Shown here: piece by piece, positions 1 to 7,100 of the stretch | How the letters are laid out: each line of letters begins with the position of its first letter | Position numbering within the stretch: position 1 is the stretch's first letter | Origin: an uncultured Bacteroidota bacterium | GTDB lineage: Bacteria > Bacteroidota > Bacteroidia > Bacteroidales > UBA12481 | Direction: 5' to 3' | Assembly: GCA_903832165.1 (NCBI GenBank) | Contig: CAILAQ010000223.1 | Location: 1-12,003, forward strand | Length of the DNA stretch: 12,003 bases | Program-made: the position numbers and the translations under genes | The notes under the pieces: model-generated | What the model was told of the DNA's origin: nothing | What the model saw: the letters and a program-made list of their open reading frames with translations, nothing else | Database searches by the model: none

Positions 1-1368
1 CACCATTCGCTCATCGCCGCCCGGAGGCACCTCGGCATTTTTTACCATAGACTGATAAGCTTTCTCCTTATCGATACCAGGAAGCTCTTTCAGAATGGCT
101 TCCGCGATAAGCATGTCGCTGTTGCTCCCGCCTTGGGTACGCCCGTTAAAATTCCCTGAGCGGGCATCGGGGGTGAACCCCTCCTGTTCATACATATCTA
201 TGAGTGAGCGGGTTATATCGGACTGAATTTCAGGGGCAAATAAAATAAACAGTGGGTGACTGGTTCTGTAGGTATCCCATATGCAATAGAAATCATCGTA
301 ATACGGCTCCTTATTTGTCCAGAGAGGATTTTCTCCGGTACGGTTGACTGGCTGCATCATAGTGTGATACAGGGCCGTATAGAATTTTGTTTTCTCGATT
401 TTCGAAGGTGAGTCCACCCGGATCCGGCTAAGGTAGGTGGTCCATTCGTTCCGGGCTCTGGATGCAGCCTGCTCGAAATTTACCGTGCCGGACTCCATGA
501 TACAATTGGTGCGTGCCTTGCCAGTGCTAATGAATGATATTCCGACTTTAACACCAACCGACTGGCCAGGCTTGCAATCGTAACCAAACCAAGCTCCTGT
601 GGCTTCGCCCGAATCGAATTCCGACTTATTGGTGTTGTGCACTTTGCCCGATTTCCAGGTGCCGAAAGAGGTCGATGGTGTATCGAAAATGGCATAAAAA
701 TAAACTGTATAAGGGCCACCGGTATTCCATCCGCCCTTTACCCGTGAATAACCGCAGATCTCCCGGTCGGAGAGGATTTCAATTTCCGACCCCACAAGTT
801 CCTGAGCTTCAAAACAGCAGGATTGCTTACCTAAAAAACTGCCGGCATCGAGGAGGATTCCAGATTGTCCGCCTTTACGGAAAGTATATCTGTGGAGGCC
901 TGTTTTCTGGGTGCAGCTAAGCTCTGCAAAAATATCGCCTCCGGTAAGTTCCACTGAGTAATAACCGGGTTTAGCGATCTCTTTACCACGTGCCGAGCCA
1001 TAATCAGATACATTCAGGTCGCCTGAAAAAGGGTACATCAGTATGTTTCCGTATTTTGGTCCGCCCCCCGTTCCACTCACATGTACATGGCTGAAACCAC
1101 GGATTAAACCATCAGCAGTATACCCGCTGTTGGAATTCAGCTGACCACAGTCGGGCCCCAGTTTCACCATGCCAAAAGGATAACTAACACCGGGAAAGGT
1201 GTTGCCACCCCCCTGTGTTCCTATAAACGGATCAACAAACTGATTAACATCTTCATCTTTGGTTGAGGCACCCTGTGTCATAACGCGCTGTGCTCCTCCC
1301 CGGCGCTGCTGTGCCGGAAGAGAGAGAGCAGCCAGAAGAAGGGCTGCGATTATTATGGTTGCTTTCAT
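1..1368 (-). CDS. GH92 family glycosidase (alpha-mannosidase-like), N-terminal part, runs off the left edge
   Basis: The reading frame is open from an ATG at 1368 to base 1, giving 456 codons with no stop; GH92 enzymes are usually about 700-800 residues, so the C-terminal third is outside. Residues 1-20 form a signal peptide (MKAT, then a hydrophobic stretch ending LSLPAQ) with no lipobox cysteine, so a periplasmic enzyme is likely. Family signatures visible are VDPFIGTQGGGNTFPG (about 45-60), PFGMVKLGPD (64-73), GFSHVHVSGTGGG (91-103), the YHTMMQPVNRTGENP segment and WDTYRTSHPLF (near base 270). Characterised GH92 enzymes are calcium-dependent exo-acting alpha-mannosidases that trim N-glycans or mannans; their catalytic acid and base lie further towards the C-terminus and cannot be checked here. 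Exact linkage specificity is unknown. No SusC/SusD pair is visible beside it. The gene diverges from the plus-strand gene at 1587. Confidence 0.93.
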   Translation of the reverse strand, partial: MKATIIIAALLLAALSLPAQQRRGGAQRVMTQGASTKDEDVNQFVDPFIGTQGGGNTFPGVSYPFGMVKLGPDCGQLNSNSGYTADGLIRGFSHVHVSGTGGGPKYGNILMYPFSGDLNVSDYGSARGKEIAKPGYYSVELTGGDIFAELSCTQKTGLHRYTFRKGGQSGILLDAGSFLGKQSCCFEAQELVGSEIEILSDREICGYSRVKGGWNTGGPYTVYFYAIFDTPSTSFGTWKSGKVHNTNKSEFDSGEATGAWFGYDCKPGQSVGVKVGISFISTGKARTNCIMESGTVNFEQAASRARNEWTTYLSRIRVDSPSKIEKTKFYTALYHTMMQPVNRTGENPLWTNKEPYYDDFYCIWDTYRTSHPLFILFAPEIQSDITRSLIDMYEQEGFTPDARSGNFNGRTQGGSNSDMLIAEAILKELPGIDKEKAYQSMVKNAEVPPGGDERMV

Positions 1369-1398
1369 GTTGGGTAAATTAGGGCAAAAGGGTAAGAG

Positions 1399-1499
1399 GG
1401 CAAAAAGGCAAAAAGGAAAGTTCAAAAGGATAAAGTTGCAAGGTGCACATAATCTGATTATTACTTATTTACTAATACTTTCCTTCCTGCCTTTTTGCC
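1399..1499. repeat. Imperfect inverted repeat of purine-rich simple sequence
   Basis: The arms are 1399-1420 and 1478-1499, 22 bases each, pairing at 20 of 22 positions across a 57-base spacer. The arms are made of GGCAAAAAGGCA-type units. The right arm contains the -33 box of the plus-strand promoter. The same kind of unit recurs within the GH31 coding sequence at 11210-11240. It may be a hairpin-forming spacer or the remnant of a small mobile repeat; function is unknown. Confidence 0.6.
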
Positions 1500-1524
1500 T
1501 TCCTGCCGTCCTGCCTTAGTTTTG
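1494..1524 (+). promoter_or_regulatory. Bacteroidota-type promoter for the plus-strand gene
   Basis: TTTG at 1494-1497 and TAGTTTTG at 1517-1524 are separated by 19 bases. This fits the known Bacteroidota primary sigma consensus, TTTG, a spacer of about 19 bases, then TAnnTTTG. Transcription would begin near 1530, before the ATG at 1587. Support is by consensus match only. Confidence 0.5.
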
Positions 1525-1586
1525 TTATTGCAATATCGAAAACTGTGCGTAAATTTAAGAGTCCCCTTCATACATTATTTCATGCC

Positions 1587-2741
1587 ATGAAACACCTTTT
1601 GACAGGAATGATGACCGTATGTTTAATGCTGCTCGGTCAGGGACAAGCGCAGTCGCAGCAAATAACAGGTTATGTTTATGATATTGAAACGCAAAAGCCA
1701 CTTTCCGGCGTAAATATTTTCATTGGTGGAACCGAACCCGGTACAGCCACAAATTTCGATGGGTTTTTCAAGCTGAAAATTACAAAGTTTCCGGTATTTC
1801 TTTTCTTCAGCCATGTGGGTTACGAATTGAACAAGGCGGAGCTAAAAACACCCGGAATATCTGACCTTAAGATCTATCTGAAGCCCGAAATCCGGCAAAT
1901 CGGAGAAGTCACCATATCAGGGGAACGGATTATGAATCTGATTAAAGGGGATACCCTGAACATTGTTGATTATGAAATTGCGAATGAACAGATTCTGATG
2001 ATCGCAAATACGCATAAACACCTCAACGAACAGCGGCTGTACCTGACTACTCTTTCCGGAGAAATAATTTCCTCAAAAAAGACTTATGGTGCCGGGCATC
2101 TGGTCAAGGCTGCACTTAACGAGCACCTTTTCCAGCAGAAGACTTCACGAAAAAGTAACAGCACATTTCATATAGCACCCGGCGATACGGTATCCAGGCT
2201 GGTTAAAACCGTATCTGACCCTTATGGCGACTTCCGGTATGTGAGACCGATCGATTTTCTGGAGTCAATTCCGTTGACCCCGGCAGCCGAATTTCTCATC
2301 AAGGATAGCTATGAACGCTGTGTAACGGCTCCGGTAATTCAACGCAAGAACGATATTGCCATTTTCGATTTTTTTGGAAACACTATCGATTTTTTTAATG
2401 CAGATGGCAGCCTGCTTAAATCAGTGCCAATCAAATTTCACCTCAGGGAATACACTGAATTGCTTGTTATCAGGCGGACCGATATCGACATGGATAATTT
2501 CAGTCAGAGAATCCTGTACGACGAAAAAGCAGACCGAATCTATGCTTTATGGCATCTGAGATCTACCGGTCGCTATTCACTTAAAGAGATTAACCCCGAA
2601 AACGGGGAGATAGTCAGAGTGGTTGAGGTCCCCGACTATCCCTTTATCGATAGAATGCGCATTCATGGCAATACCCTGTTTTTCCTGTACACTGAAAAGG
2701 CCTATCCGTTTTACCGGAGTTTATATAGGATGATACTTTAA
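1587..2741 (+). CDS. Exported protein with carboxypeptidase-regulatory-like domain and possible beta-propeller
   Basis: The frame can start at a GTG at 1545, but the ATG at 1587 is preferred because it begins directly with a signal peptide (MKHLLTGMMTVCLMLL, cleavage near QAQSQ) and leaves a sensible leader after the promoter at 1494-1524. That gives 384 residues. Right after the signal peptide comes a carboxypeptidase-regulatory-like beta-sandwich: QITGYVYD, PLSGVNIFI, TNFDGFFKL, then FSHVGYE and LKIYLKP, as found at the N-termini of many Bacteroidota surface proteins. The remaining 290 or so residues are rich in beta-strands with repeated short segments such as IAIFDFFGNTIDFFNADGS and DRIYALWHL. 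This suggests a propeller-like fold, but I do not recognise a named family. No TonB box, plug or C-terminal sorting domain is seen. It converges on the minus-strand operon and need not be functionally linked to it. Confidence 0.8.
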   Translation: MKHLLTGMMTVCLMLLGQGQAQSQQITGYVYDIETQKPLSGVNIFIGGTEPGTATNFDGFFKLKITKFPVFLFFSHVGYELNKAELKTPGISDLKIYLKPEIRQIGEVTISGERIMNLIKGDTLNIVDYEIANEQILMIANTHKHLNEQRLYLTTLSGEIISSKKTYGAGHLVKAALNEHLFQQKTSRKSNSTFHIAPGDTVSRLVKTVSDPYGDFRYVRPIDFLESIPLTPAAEFLIKDSYERCVTAPVIQRKNDIAIFDFFGNTIDFFNADGSLLKSVPIKFHLREYTELLVIRRTDIDMDNFSQRILYDEKADRIYALWHLRSTGRYSLKEINPENGEIVRVVEVPDYPFIDRMRIHGNTLFFLYTEKAYPFYRSLYRMIL

Positions 2742-2743
2742 TA

Positions 2744-2916
2744 AAGTAAGAGGGTTGAGATTCCGGTTTTTGAAGTAAGAGATTCCAATGAAGAATTCCG
2801 AATGCCGAAGTAGGAGATTCAGGTCACCATGAAATAGGAAGTTCATACTTCATGGACACTTGGTACTCAAACCTCGGAACTCGTAATTCTAAATTGGAAT
2901 CTCAACCCTCTTACTT
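2744..2916. repeat. 173-bp intergenic element with 21-bp perfect terminal inverted repeats (copy 1)
   Basis: Bases 2744-2764 and 2896-2916 are exact reverse complements of each other (21 of 21). Inside is a second hairpin with arms CCATGAA (2827-2833) and TTCATGG (2849-2855). A 14-base motif GAAGTAnnAGATTC occurs at 2772-2785 and 2807-2820. A related copy lies at about 10900-11080 in the same orientation; their right ends (2872-2914 and 11035-11077) match at 40 of 43 bases. It encodes no protein. It fills the gap between two converging genes, so its long stem could also end transcription from both sides. It resembles a small non-autonomous inverted-repeat element (MITE-like), but no target-site duplication was established. 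Confidence 0.75.
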
Positions 2917-2931
2917 CAATTATTCATTGTG

Positions 2932-3966
2932 TTAAATCCCAATCCGCAGCCCCGCATTGAATCCGGGGTACATCGATACATCACTCCTGTAATGATGCTG
3001 ATATTCGGTATCAATTTCATTGCCCGCAACCAATACATTCCAGCTCGCACCGCCATAAATGCCAATGTTTCTGGTCAGGTTCCAGCAAAGTGAAAGATTT
3101 GCCCGGTTGAGCAGATTCATATGGGGAGAATACCATTCATTTTCCATGATCTGGTAGGAAACTGCTTCTATGCCGATATCAAAATGCCTGCCCATCGGTA
3201 TCAGTCTGCCCAAACCGTAACCGAAGCCCCATTTCAGGTTGCCGTGCATCGTAGTAGCGCCCAGTGACAGGATGTTATAAAATTGCCGCACCCCCGTCTT
3301 GAAGCTGACCTCACCATACAGGGTTTCGTTTCCACCCATCTGGATTACCTTGTAACCGTGCTTTACGAAGCTCAGGAAACCAATTGGAATGCCCTTTTCA
3401 ACGGTATCAGCCACATTTACTACGCTCACCTGCACTCCCTTAAGTTTGTGTGCATAATTGAAAAATCCTGATGCCTGAACACCCGTCTGGGTTCCGGTAG
3501 TAACATTGGCAAACCCCGAAGCCTGAACACCTTTGGTATCACCTACCGTAACGTTGGTATAACCTGCAACCTGCACCCCGTCAACTGTATCAAGTGCCAC
3601 ATTGGCGAAACCAGCCAGCTGCAGTCCTTTTACATTATGCCGGTTATAATTCCAGTATCCGGCGATTTCAATGCCATTGGCTTCGCCGAAGGTATTATTG
3701 CAGAAACCAGCCAGCTGAATACCGTCCATATCACCCTTGAGGGCGTTTGCAAATCCGGCAACTTCTATGCCTTTTAACCCTCCCGAGTAACCGGCAAAAA
3801 GGTTAAAAGATATCCGGTTGACAGTATTCCACGACTGCAACCCATTGGTGCCAAGCGGAGTAATAAAGCTGATATGAAACGGGCTGATGCGGACAGAATC
3901 CTGAGCCGGCAGATTTCCATTAAAAATGATTGCCGCGAAGGCCATCAGTATGATAAGTTTTTTCAT
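2932..3966 (-). CDS. Surface-repeat protein with 16-residue G-V-Q-x-A-G-F-x-N repeats and outer-membrane-like C-terminus
   Basis: This is a 344-residue exported protein. Residues 1-21 are a signal peptide (MKKLIILMAFAAIIF to LPAQ). Residues 66 to about 195 consist of eight tandem units of 15-16 residues, each of the form G-[VIL]-[QE]-x-[AS]-G-[FY]-x-N, for example GIQLAGFCN, GLQLAGFAN and GVQVAGYTN. The unit resembles the LA_2272-type surface repeat described in Leptospira and Bacteroidota proteins, and the regular spacing suggests a stacked beta-structure. The last 140 residues alternate polar and hydrophobic positions like membrane beta-strands (GVRQFYNILSLGA, KWGFGYGLGRL, GFNAGLRIGI). The entry to the repeats, NLFAGYSGGLKGIEVAGF, is nearly the same as in the 598-residue protein two genes upstream, so the two are paralogues. 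This one lacks the STN and regulatory domains. It is last in the minus-strand operon, 29 bases after the DUF2807 gene. Function is unknown. Confidence 0.85.
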   Translation of the reverse strand: MKKLIILMAFAAIIFNGNLPAQDSVRISPFHISFITPLGTNGLQSWNTVNRISFNLFAGYSGGLKGIEVAGFANALKGDMDGIQLAGFCNNTFGEANGIEIAGYWNYNRHNVKGLQLAGFANVALDTVDGVQVAGYTNVTVGDTKGVQASGFANVTTGTQTGVQASGFFNYAHKLKGVQVSVVNVADTVEKGIPIGFLSFVKHGYKVIQMGGNETLYGEVSFKTGVRQFYNILSLGATTMHGNLKWGFGYGLGRLIPMGRHFDIGIEAVSYQIMENEWYSPHMNLLNRANLSLCWNLTRNIGIYGGASWNVLVAGNEIDTEYQHHYRSDVSMYPGFNAGLRIGI

Positions 3967-3995
3967 GTTTTTGAGAATTTAATATTGTTTGATAT

Positions 3996-4730
3996 TTATT
4001 GACGTACCACTCTTCCGCTGCCGGAGACATGCACATCGAGCTCGGGATTGCCGGCATAATAGATGCTGCCGCTGCCGGAGATCAGCGCCTTCAATTGTTC
4101 CTCAACGGTAAATCTTGCGCTTCCCGAGCCACTGATCGTAGTCTCGGCTTTCGGGGTCGCTAGTCCGGTGCCGTGAAATCCACCAGATCCGGAAATAAGA
4201 AGACTCAGTTTATCGGTATTGCCTGAAAGAAGCATTTCACCTGATCCGGAAATCAGTGCATCAAGGTGCTTCGACTCCGTTTCAAGATCGATATTCCCTG
4301 ATCCGGAAATCACGAGATTAAGTTTATCGAGATTTATAAAAGGGGTTATTCCCTCGATTTTACCCGAGCCGCTGATACCGGCCAGTTTAAGGGTTGGCAT
4401 CGTAATATAAATCTTAACGGGTTTCGAATATCTTACCATCTCATGAAAATGGATGGTCCAGATTCCATCGGACATCTGATCAAGATCGATATTGTCAATG
4501 ATGTTCTGTTGAGCTTCGATCTCCACTTTCAGGGTTTCGCCTTGTGCAAGATAAATATCGGCAGCAATGGCTGACACGAATCCATCGAAATTATCAGTGC
4601 TGATTGTCTGCTGAACAATTTCTCCCTGACCGGAGATACCGAACATAAATTCATCGTGACAGGAAGCCAGGGCCAATGGAAGGATCGCAGCCATTGCGAT
4701 CATTAACTTCCGCATTTTACTTTTCATCAT
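3996..4730 (-). CDS. DUF2807 (GIN-domain) lipoprotein with seven SGSG repeats
   Basis: The open frame extends up to an ATG at 4784, but a start at 4730 (or the next codon, 4727) is preferred because it gives a compact lipoprotein signal: MMKSKMRKLMIAMAAILPLA ending in LALASC. The longer start would place 18 non-signal residues in front, and part of the palindrome at 4769-4789 would be coding. The cysteine would be lipidated and the protein held at the outer membrane or in the periplasm. The mature part has the DUF2807 head-domain pattern: the FDGFVSAIAADIYLAQGE entry, IYITMPTLK, then SGSG seven times at about 20-residue spacing (ISGSGKIEG, VISGSGNID, LISGSGEML, LISGSGGFH, TISGSGSAR, LISGSGSIY, VSGSGRVV). 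Such repeats build a beta-solenoid; family members have been called putative adhesin heads, but biochemical function is not known. The gene lies between the two surface-repeat paralogues. Confidence 0.85.
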   Translation of the reverse strand: MMKSKMRKLMIAMAAILPLALASCHDEFMFGISGQGEIVQQTISTDNFDGFVSAIAADIYLAQGETLKVEIEAQQNIIDNIDLDQMSDGIWTIHFHEMVRYSKPVKIYITMPTLKLAGISGSGKIEGITPFINLDKLNLVISGSGNIDLETESKHLDALISGSGEMLLSGNTDKLSLLISGSGGFHGTGLATPKAETTISGSGSARFTVEEQLKALISGSGSIYYAGNPELDVHVSGSGRVVRQ

Positions 4731-4768
4731 TTTTTTCAGAGTTAATTTGATTAGATAGAGTTCATTCA

Positions 4769-4789
4769 TAAGGATGACAGTCATCCTTA
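4769..4789. promoter_or_regulatory. Perfect 9-bp palindrome with 3-base loop ahead of the DUF2807 gene
   Basis: TAAGGATGA (4769-4777), CAG loop, TCATCCTTA (4781-4789). It lies in the gap between the STN protein and the DUF2807 lipoprotein, about 40 bases before the preferred ATG. No T-run follows on the minus strand, so it is not a typical terminator. It could be a regulator-binding site or an mRNA hairpin that tunes expression within the operon. Confidence 0.45.
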
Positions 4790-4823
4790 CAAATACCCCT
4801 ATCCACCCCGAAAAAAAAGTTAA

Positions 4824-6620
4824 TTAAAAACGGAATCCCGCTGTAGCGCCTAACCTGATACTGACTGGAGTGCTTGCAATCATCAGGTTTTTAATAGGAT
4901 AAGAGAAAATAAATGGAAAATCACCGGTTCCGGCATCCGCATGATCCAGGCCTGCAAATCCGTTCAATGTGGGTCCCAACAGCAAGGTCAGGTGTTTAGC
5001 CAGACGGATATCGAGGGTAGGTGCAAAACGGATTTGTGCGCCCAGGGACCGGAGAAAATTCCGGTTGTCGGCAAGGTAATTACCCGTAAGATCCATGCTC
5101 AGGGCAAGCACTTTTGAAATTTTGATCTGCGTACCAAAACCACACCCAACCGAAAGCAGGTCGCGTTGAATCCCTGCAGTGAAAATATTATATAAACGAC
5201 TGACACCTGTTTTAAAAGTTACATTAAGTGGAAACAGCTCATTGGCAGTCAGCTCAAGCGGATGATATCCTTTTGCAACATAACTGAACAGTCCGATTGC
5301 CACTCCTGTACTTGCGGTATCCGCAAAATTGAAAGGCGCAATCTGCACTCCACGCAATTCTTTTGCATAATTCATAAATCCGGCAACCTGCCATCCCTTA
5401 TTGGCGCCCGAAGTGAAATTCCCAAATCCCGAAAGCTGGGCTACCTTCACGTCCTTAAGTGCAATATTCGCGAACCCGGAGGCTTGCAGTCCATCCACAT
5501 TCTGACTCGTAAAATTGCTGAAACCTGATATCTGAGTCCCATACATAGGGCCTCTAAGCACATTACTGAACCCGGCAAGCTGAACACCCCGAACTGTATC
5601 CATAACGACATTGGAGAATCCGGTACCCTGCAATCCGGTAAAGGATCCGCCATCATAATTGAAAAAACCGGACAGCTGCACCCCATTGCTCTTATTACCA
5701 ACAATATTGCCGAAACCCGAGAGCTGCACCCCCGACATTTTCTTTCGCACTATGTTAAGGAACCCACCCAGCTCAAGTCCTTTCAGCCCACCCGCATATC
5801 CGGCAAAAAGGTTAATCGAAAAACGGTTCGTGATTAATCCCGAAACAAAGCGATTGCTCCCGATAAATGGAAACAGTGAGAGTTGTGCCCATCTTTGCTC
5901 CTCAACCGGAATATTCTCCGCAGTGATCCTGGCCTTTACCGGTACCAGCGCCTTAACAAGGGTCCGCTCATTCAGGCCATTCATCGGCACCTCCTGCATC
6001 GGATTTTCGTTAAGTTTTGTCGGCTTTGGTGTCAGCGATATATTACGCGACGACACCTCTTTGGGCTTTACAACTATCAGGGTATCAACATACCCGGCCT
6101 TACTGTAGCTGAGAACTTTCTGCTCCTGATCGCCCGGCACAGTGAGAGAATAATATCCTTTTGAGTCTGTAGCCGAAACGAACATCCCTTCCACCTCATA
6201 TATACTTGCAGAGGTAATTATTTCACCGGTTTGGGCATCATAGATATAACCTGTGATCGTATACTCCGGGTTGCTCTCCCTTTTCGGAGCTCGTTTTTCC
6301 GGTTGATTATTCAGCAGAATTACATGATTTCCCAGCACTTTATATCTGATGCCTGGTCCCATCAGATCTTTCAGAACCTGATTCACCGGTTGATTTTCTG
6401 CATGTACAGAAACCAGGCTATCGCCCCGAATAATCTCCGAATTGTATGAAAATAGGAAGTCGCCTGATTCAGCAATTTTCGGCAGTGCATTTTTCAGCCT
6501 GACCTGTTTCAGATCGATGGAAATCTTTTTCTCCAGATGGTTCACCTGCCCAATGACCATTGGTGAAATGGCGAAAAACAGAGCGCAGAGGAATAGCAAT
6601 ATTGCTTTACTTTTTCTCAT
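4824..6620 (-). CDS. STN-domain outer-membrane-type protein with 16-residue surface repeats (sensor candidate)
   Basis: This 598-residue protein has, in order: a signal peptide (1-24, ending VIGQ); an STN domain (about 33-104; ISIDLKQVRLKNALPKIA, FLFSYNSEII, ISYK-like IRYKVLGNHVILL); a carboxypeptidase-regulatory-like domain (about 120-198; YTITGYIYDAQTGEII, TDSKGYYSLTVPG, LSYSKAGYVD); a linker; ten or so tandem 15-16-residue repeats (281 to about 450; GVQLSGFGN, GVQLAGFSN, GLQASGFAN); and a strand-rich end finishing in FRF. A terminal phenylalanine is typical of outer-membrane beta-barrel proteins. STN plus regulatory-like domain is the start of SusC/FecA-type transducers, where STN contacts FecR, but there is no TonB plug or large barrel here. 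The ATG at 6620 follows AAGGA seven bases upstream and overlaps the FecR stop by 14 bases, so translation is probably coupled. The repeats match those of the protein at 2932-3966. The role is inferred: a signal-sensing surface protein for the adjacent sigma/FecR pair. Confidence 0.88.
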   Translation of the reverse strand: MRKSKAILLFLCALFFAISPMVIGQVNHLEKKISIDLKQVRLKNALPKIAESGDFLFSYNSEIIRGDSLVSVHAENQPVNQVLKDLMGPGIRYKVLGNHVILLNNQPEKRAPKRESNPEYTITGYIYDAQTGEIITSASIYEVEGMFVSATDSKGYYSLTVPGDQEQKVLSYSKAGYVDTLIVVKPKEVSSRNISLTPKPTKLNENPMQEVPMNGLNERTLVKALVPVKARITAENIPVEEQRWAQLSLFPFIGSNRFVSGLITNRFSINLFAGYAGGLKGLELGGFLNIVRKKMSGVQLSGFGNIVGNKSNGVQLSGFFNYDGGSFTGLQGTGFSNVVMDTVRGVQLAGFSNVLRGPMYGTQISGFSNFTSQNVDGLQASGFANIALKDVKVAQLSGFGNFTSGANKGWQVAGFMNYAKELRGVQIAPFNFADTASTGVAIGLFSYVAKGYHPLELTANELFPLNVTFKTGVSRLYNIFTAGIQRDLLSVGCGFGTQIKISKVLALSMDLTGNYLADNRNFLRSLGAQIRFAPTLDIRLAKHLTLLLGPTLNGFAGLDHADAGTGDFPFIFSYPIKNLMIASTPVSIRLGATAGFRF

Positions 6621-7100
6621 CGGTGCATCCTTTTCCGTTAATGATAAACTTGTCCTTATCCCGGCTCATGGTGAGATCGAACGAAGCCGCCACCACTTCC
6701 AATATCTGATCGATGGATTCATCAGTAAATGTTGCCGACAAAAGACAATTCAAGATGGTGGTATCTTTTACCTGGATATCGGCCTGGTAATGTTTCTTAA
6801 GTAAATCGAACACCAGCGATAACTTTGTTTCCTGGAATATCAGCTTTTTATTTGCCCAGAAAAGCTCATCAGCACCAATATCAGCCGGCTTTCCGATATC
6901 GATAGTACCCTGTCTGATTACGCCCCGCTCCCCGGCTTTAAGCACTATCCTGATCGTATCGCCTTTCACCGGATCAACCCTGGAAAGTTCCACCCGGCCG
7001 CTCTCCACATAAACCTCCAGATCAGCACCCTGATAGGCCTTAACATGAAAAGCAGTCCCCAGCACCTTTACCTGGCCAAGTCCGGCATCAATGATAACGG
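6607..7100 (-). pseudogene. FecR anti-sigma factor, C-terminal part in the shifted frame (FecR/DUF4974)
   Basis: This is the continuation of the FecR protein begun at 7727, read one frame over. From the break it reads VIIDAGLGQVKVLGTAFHVK, the expected continuation of a FecR domain, then VYVESGRVEL and LKAGERGVI, and ends in a DUF4974-type domain (LIFQETKLSLVFDLLKKHY, LLSATFTDESIDQILEVVA, FDLTMSRDKDKFIINGKG). The DUF4974 part is the periplasmic portion thought to meet the STN domain of the partner protein. A stand-alone start (GTG at 7065) is possible, but no ribosome site was seen, so I treat it as the detached end of one gene. The stop overlaps the start of the STN gene. Adding one base gives a full protein of about 373 residues, a normal FecR length. 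Confidence 0.8.

Larger units (their letters stand above)
1369..1586. other. Divergent intergenic region with simple-sequence DNA
   Basis: This stretch separates the GH92 start from the most likely start of the plus-strand gene. It contains a purine-rich run at 1381-1430 built from GGCAAAA-like units, an AT-rich middle at 1450-1478, and a pyrimidine-rich run at 1478-1516 that mirrors the first. A good promoter for the plus-strand gene lies at 1494-1524. No convincing TAnnTTTG box was found for the minus-strand GH92 gene. An open frame across part of it encodes only lysine-rich low-complexity sequence and is not a gene. Confidence 0.6.

Noticed and set aside
1259..1519. Plus-strand open frame of 86 codons over the GH92 start and intergenic repeat
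   Set aside because: Half is antisense to the GH92 signal peptide and half is Lys-rich simple repeat; no ribosome site or homology pattern.
2742..2931. CRISPR array or tandem repeat array
   Set aside because: The 14-base motif recurs at irregular spacing with no unique spacers of constant length; the structure is an inverted-repeat element.
4731..4784. N-terminal extension of the DUF2807 lipoprotein to the ATG at 4784
   Set aside because: It would put 18 residues ahead of a complete lipoprotein signal and turn part of the palindrome into coding sequence; the inner ATG fits better.
5659..6108. Plus-strand open frame of 149 codons
   Set aside because: It is the reverse of the repeat region of the STN protein; its regular composition comes from those repeats.
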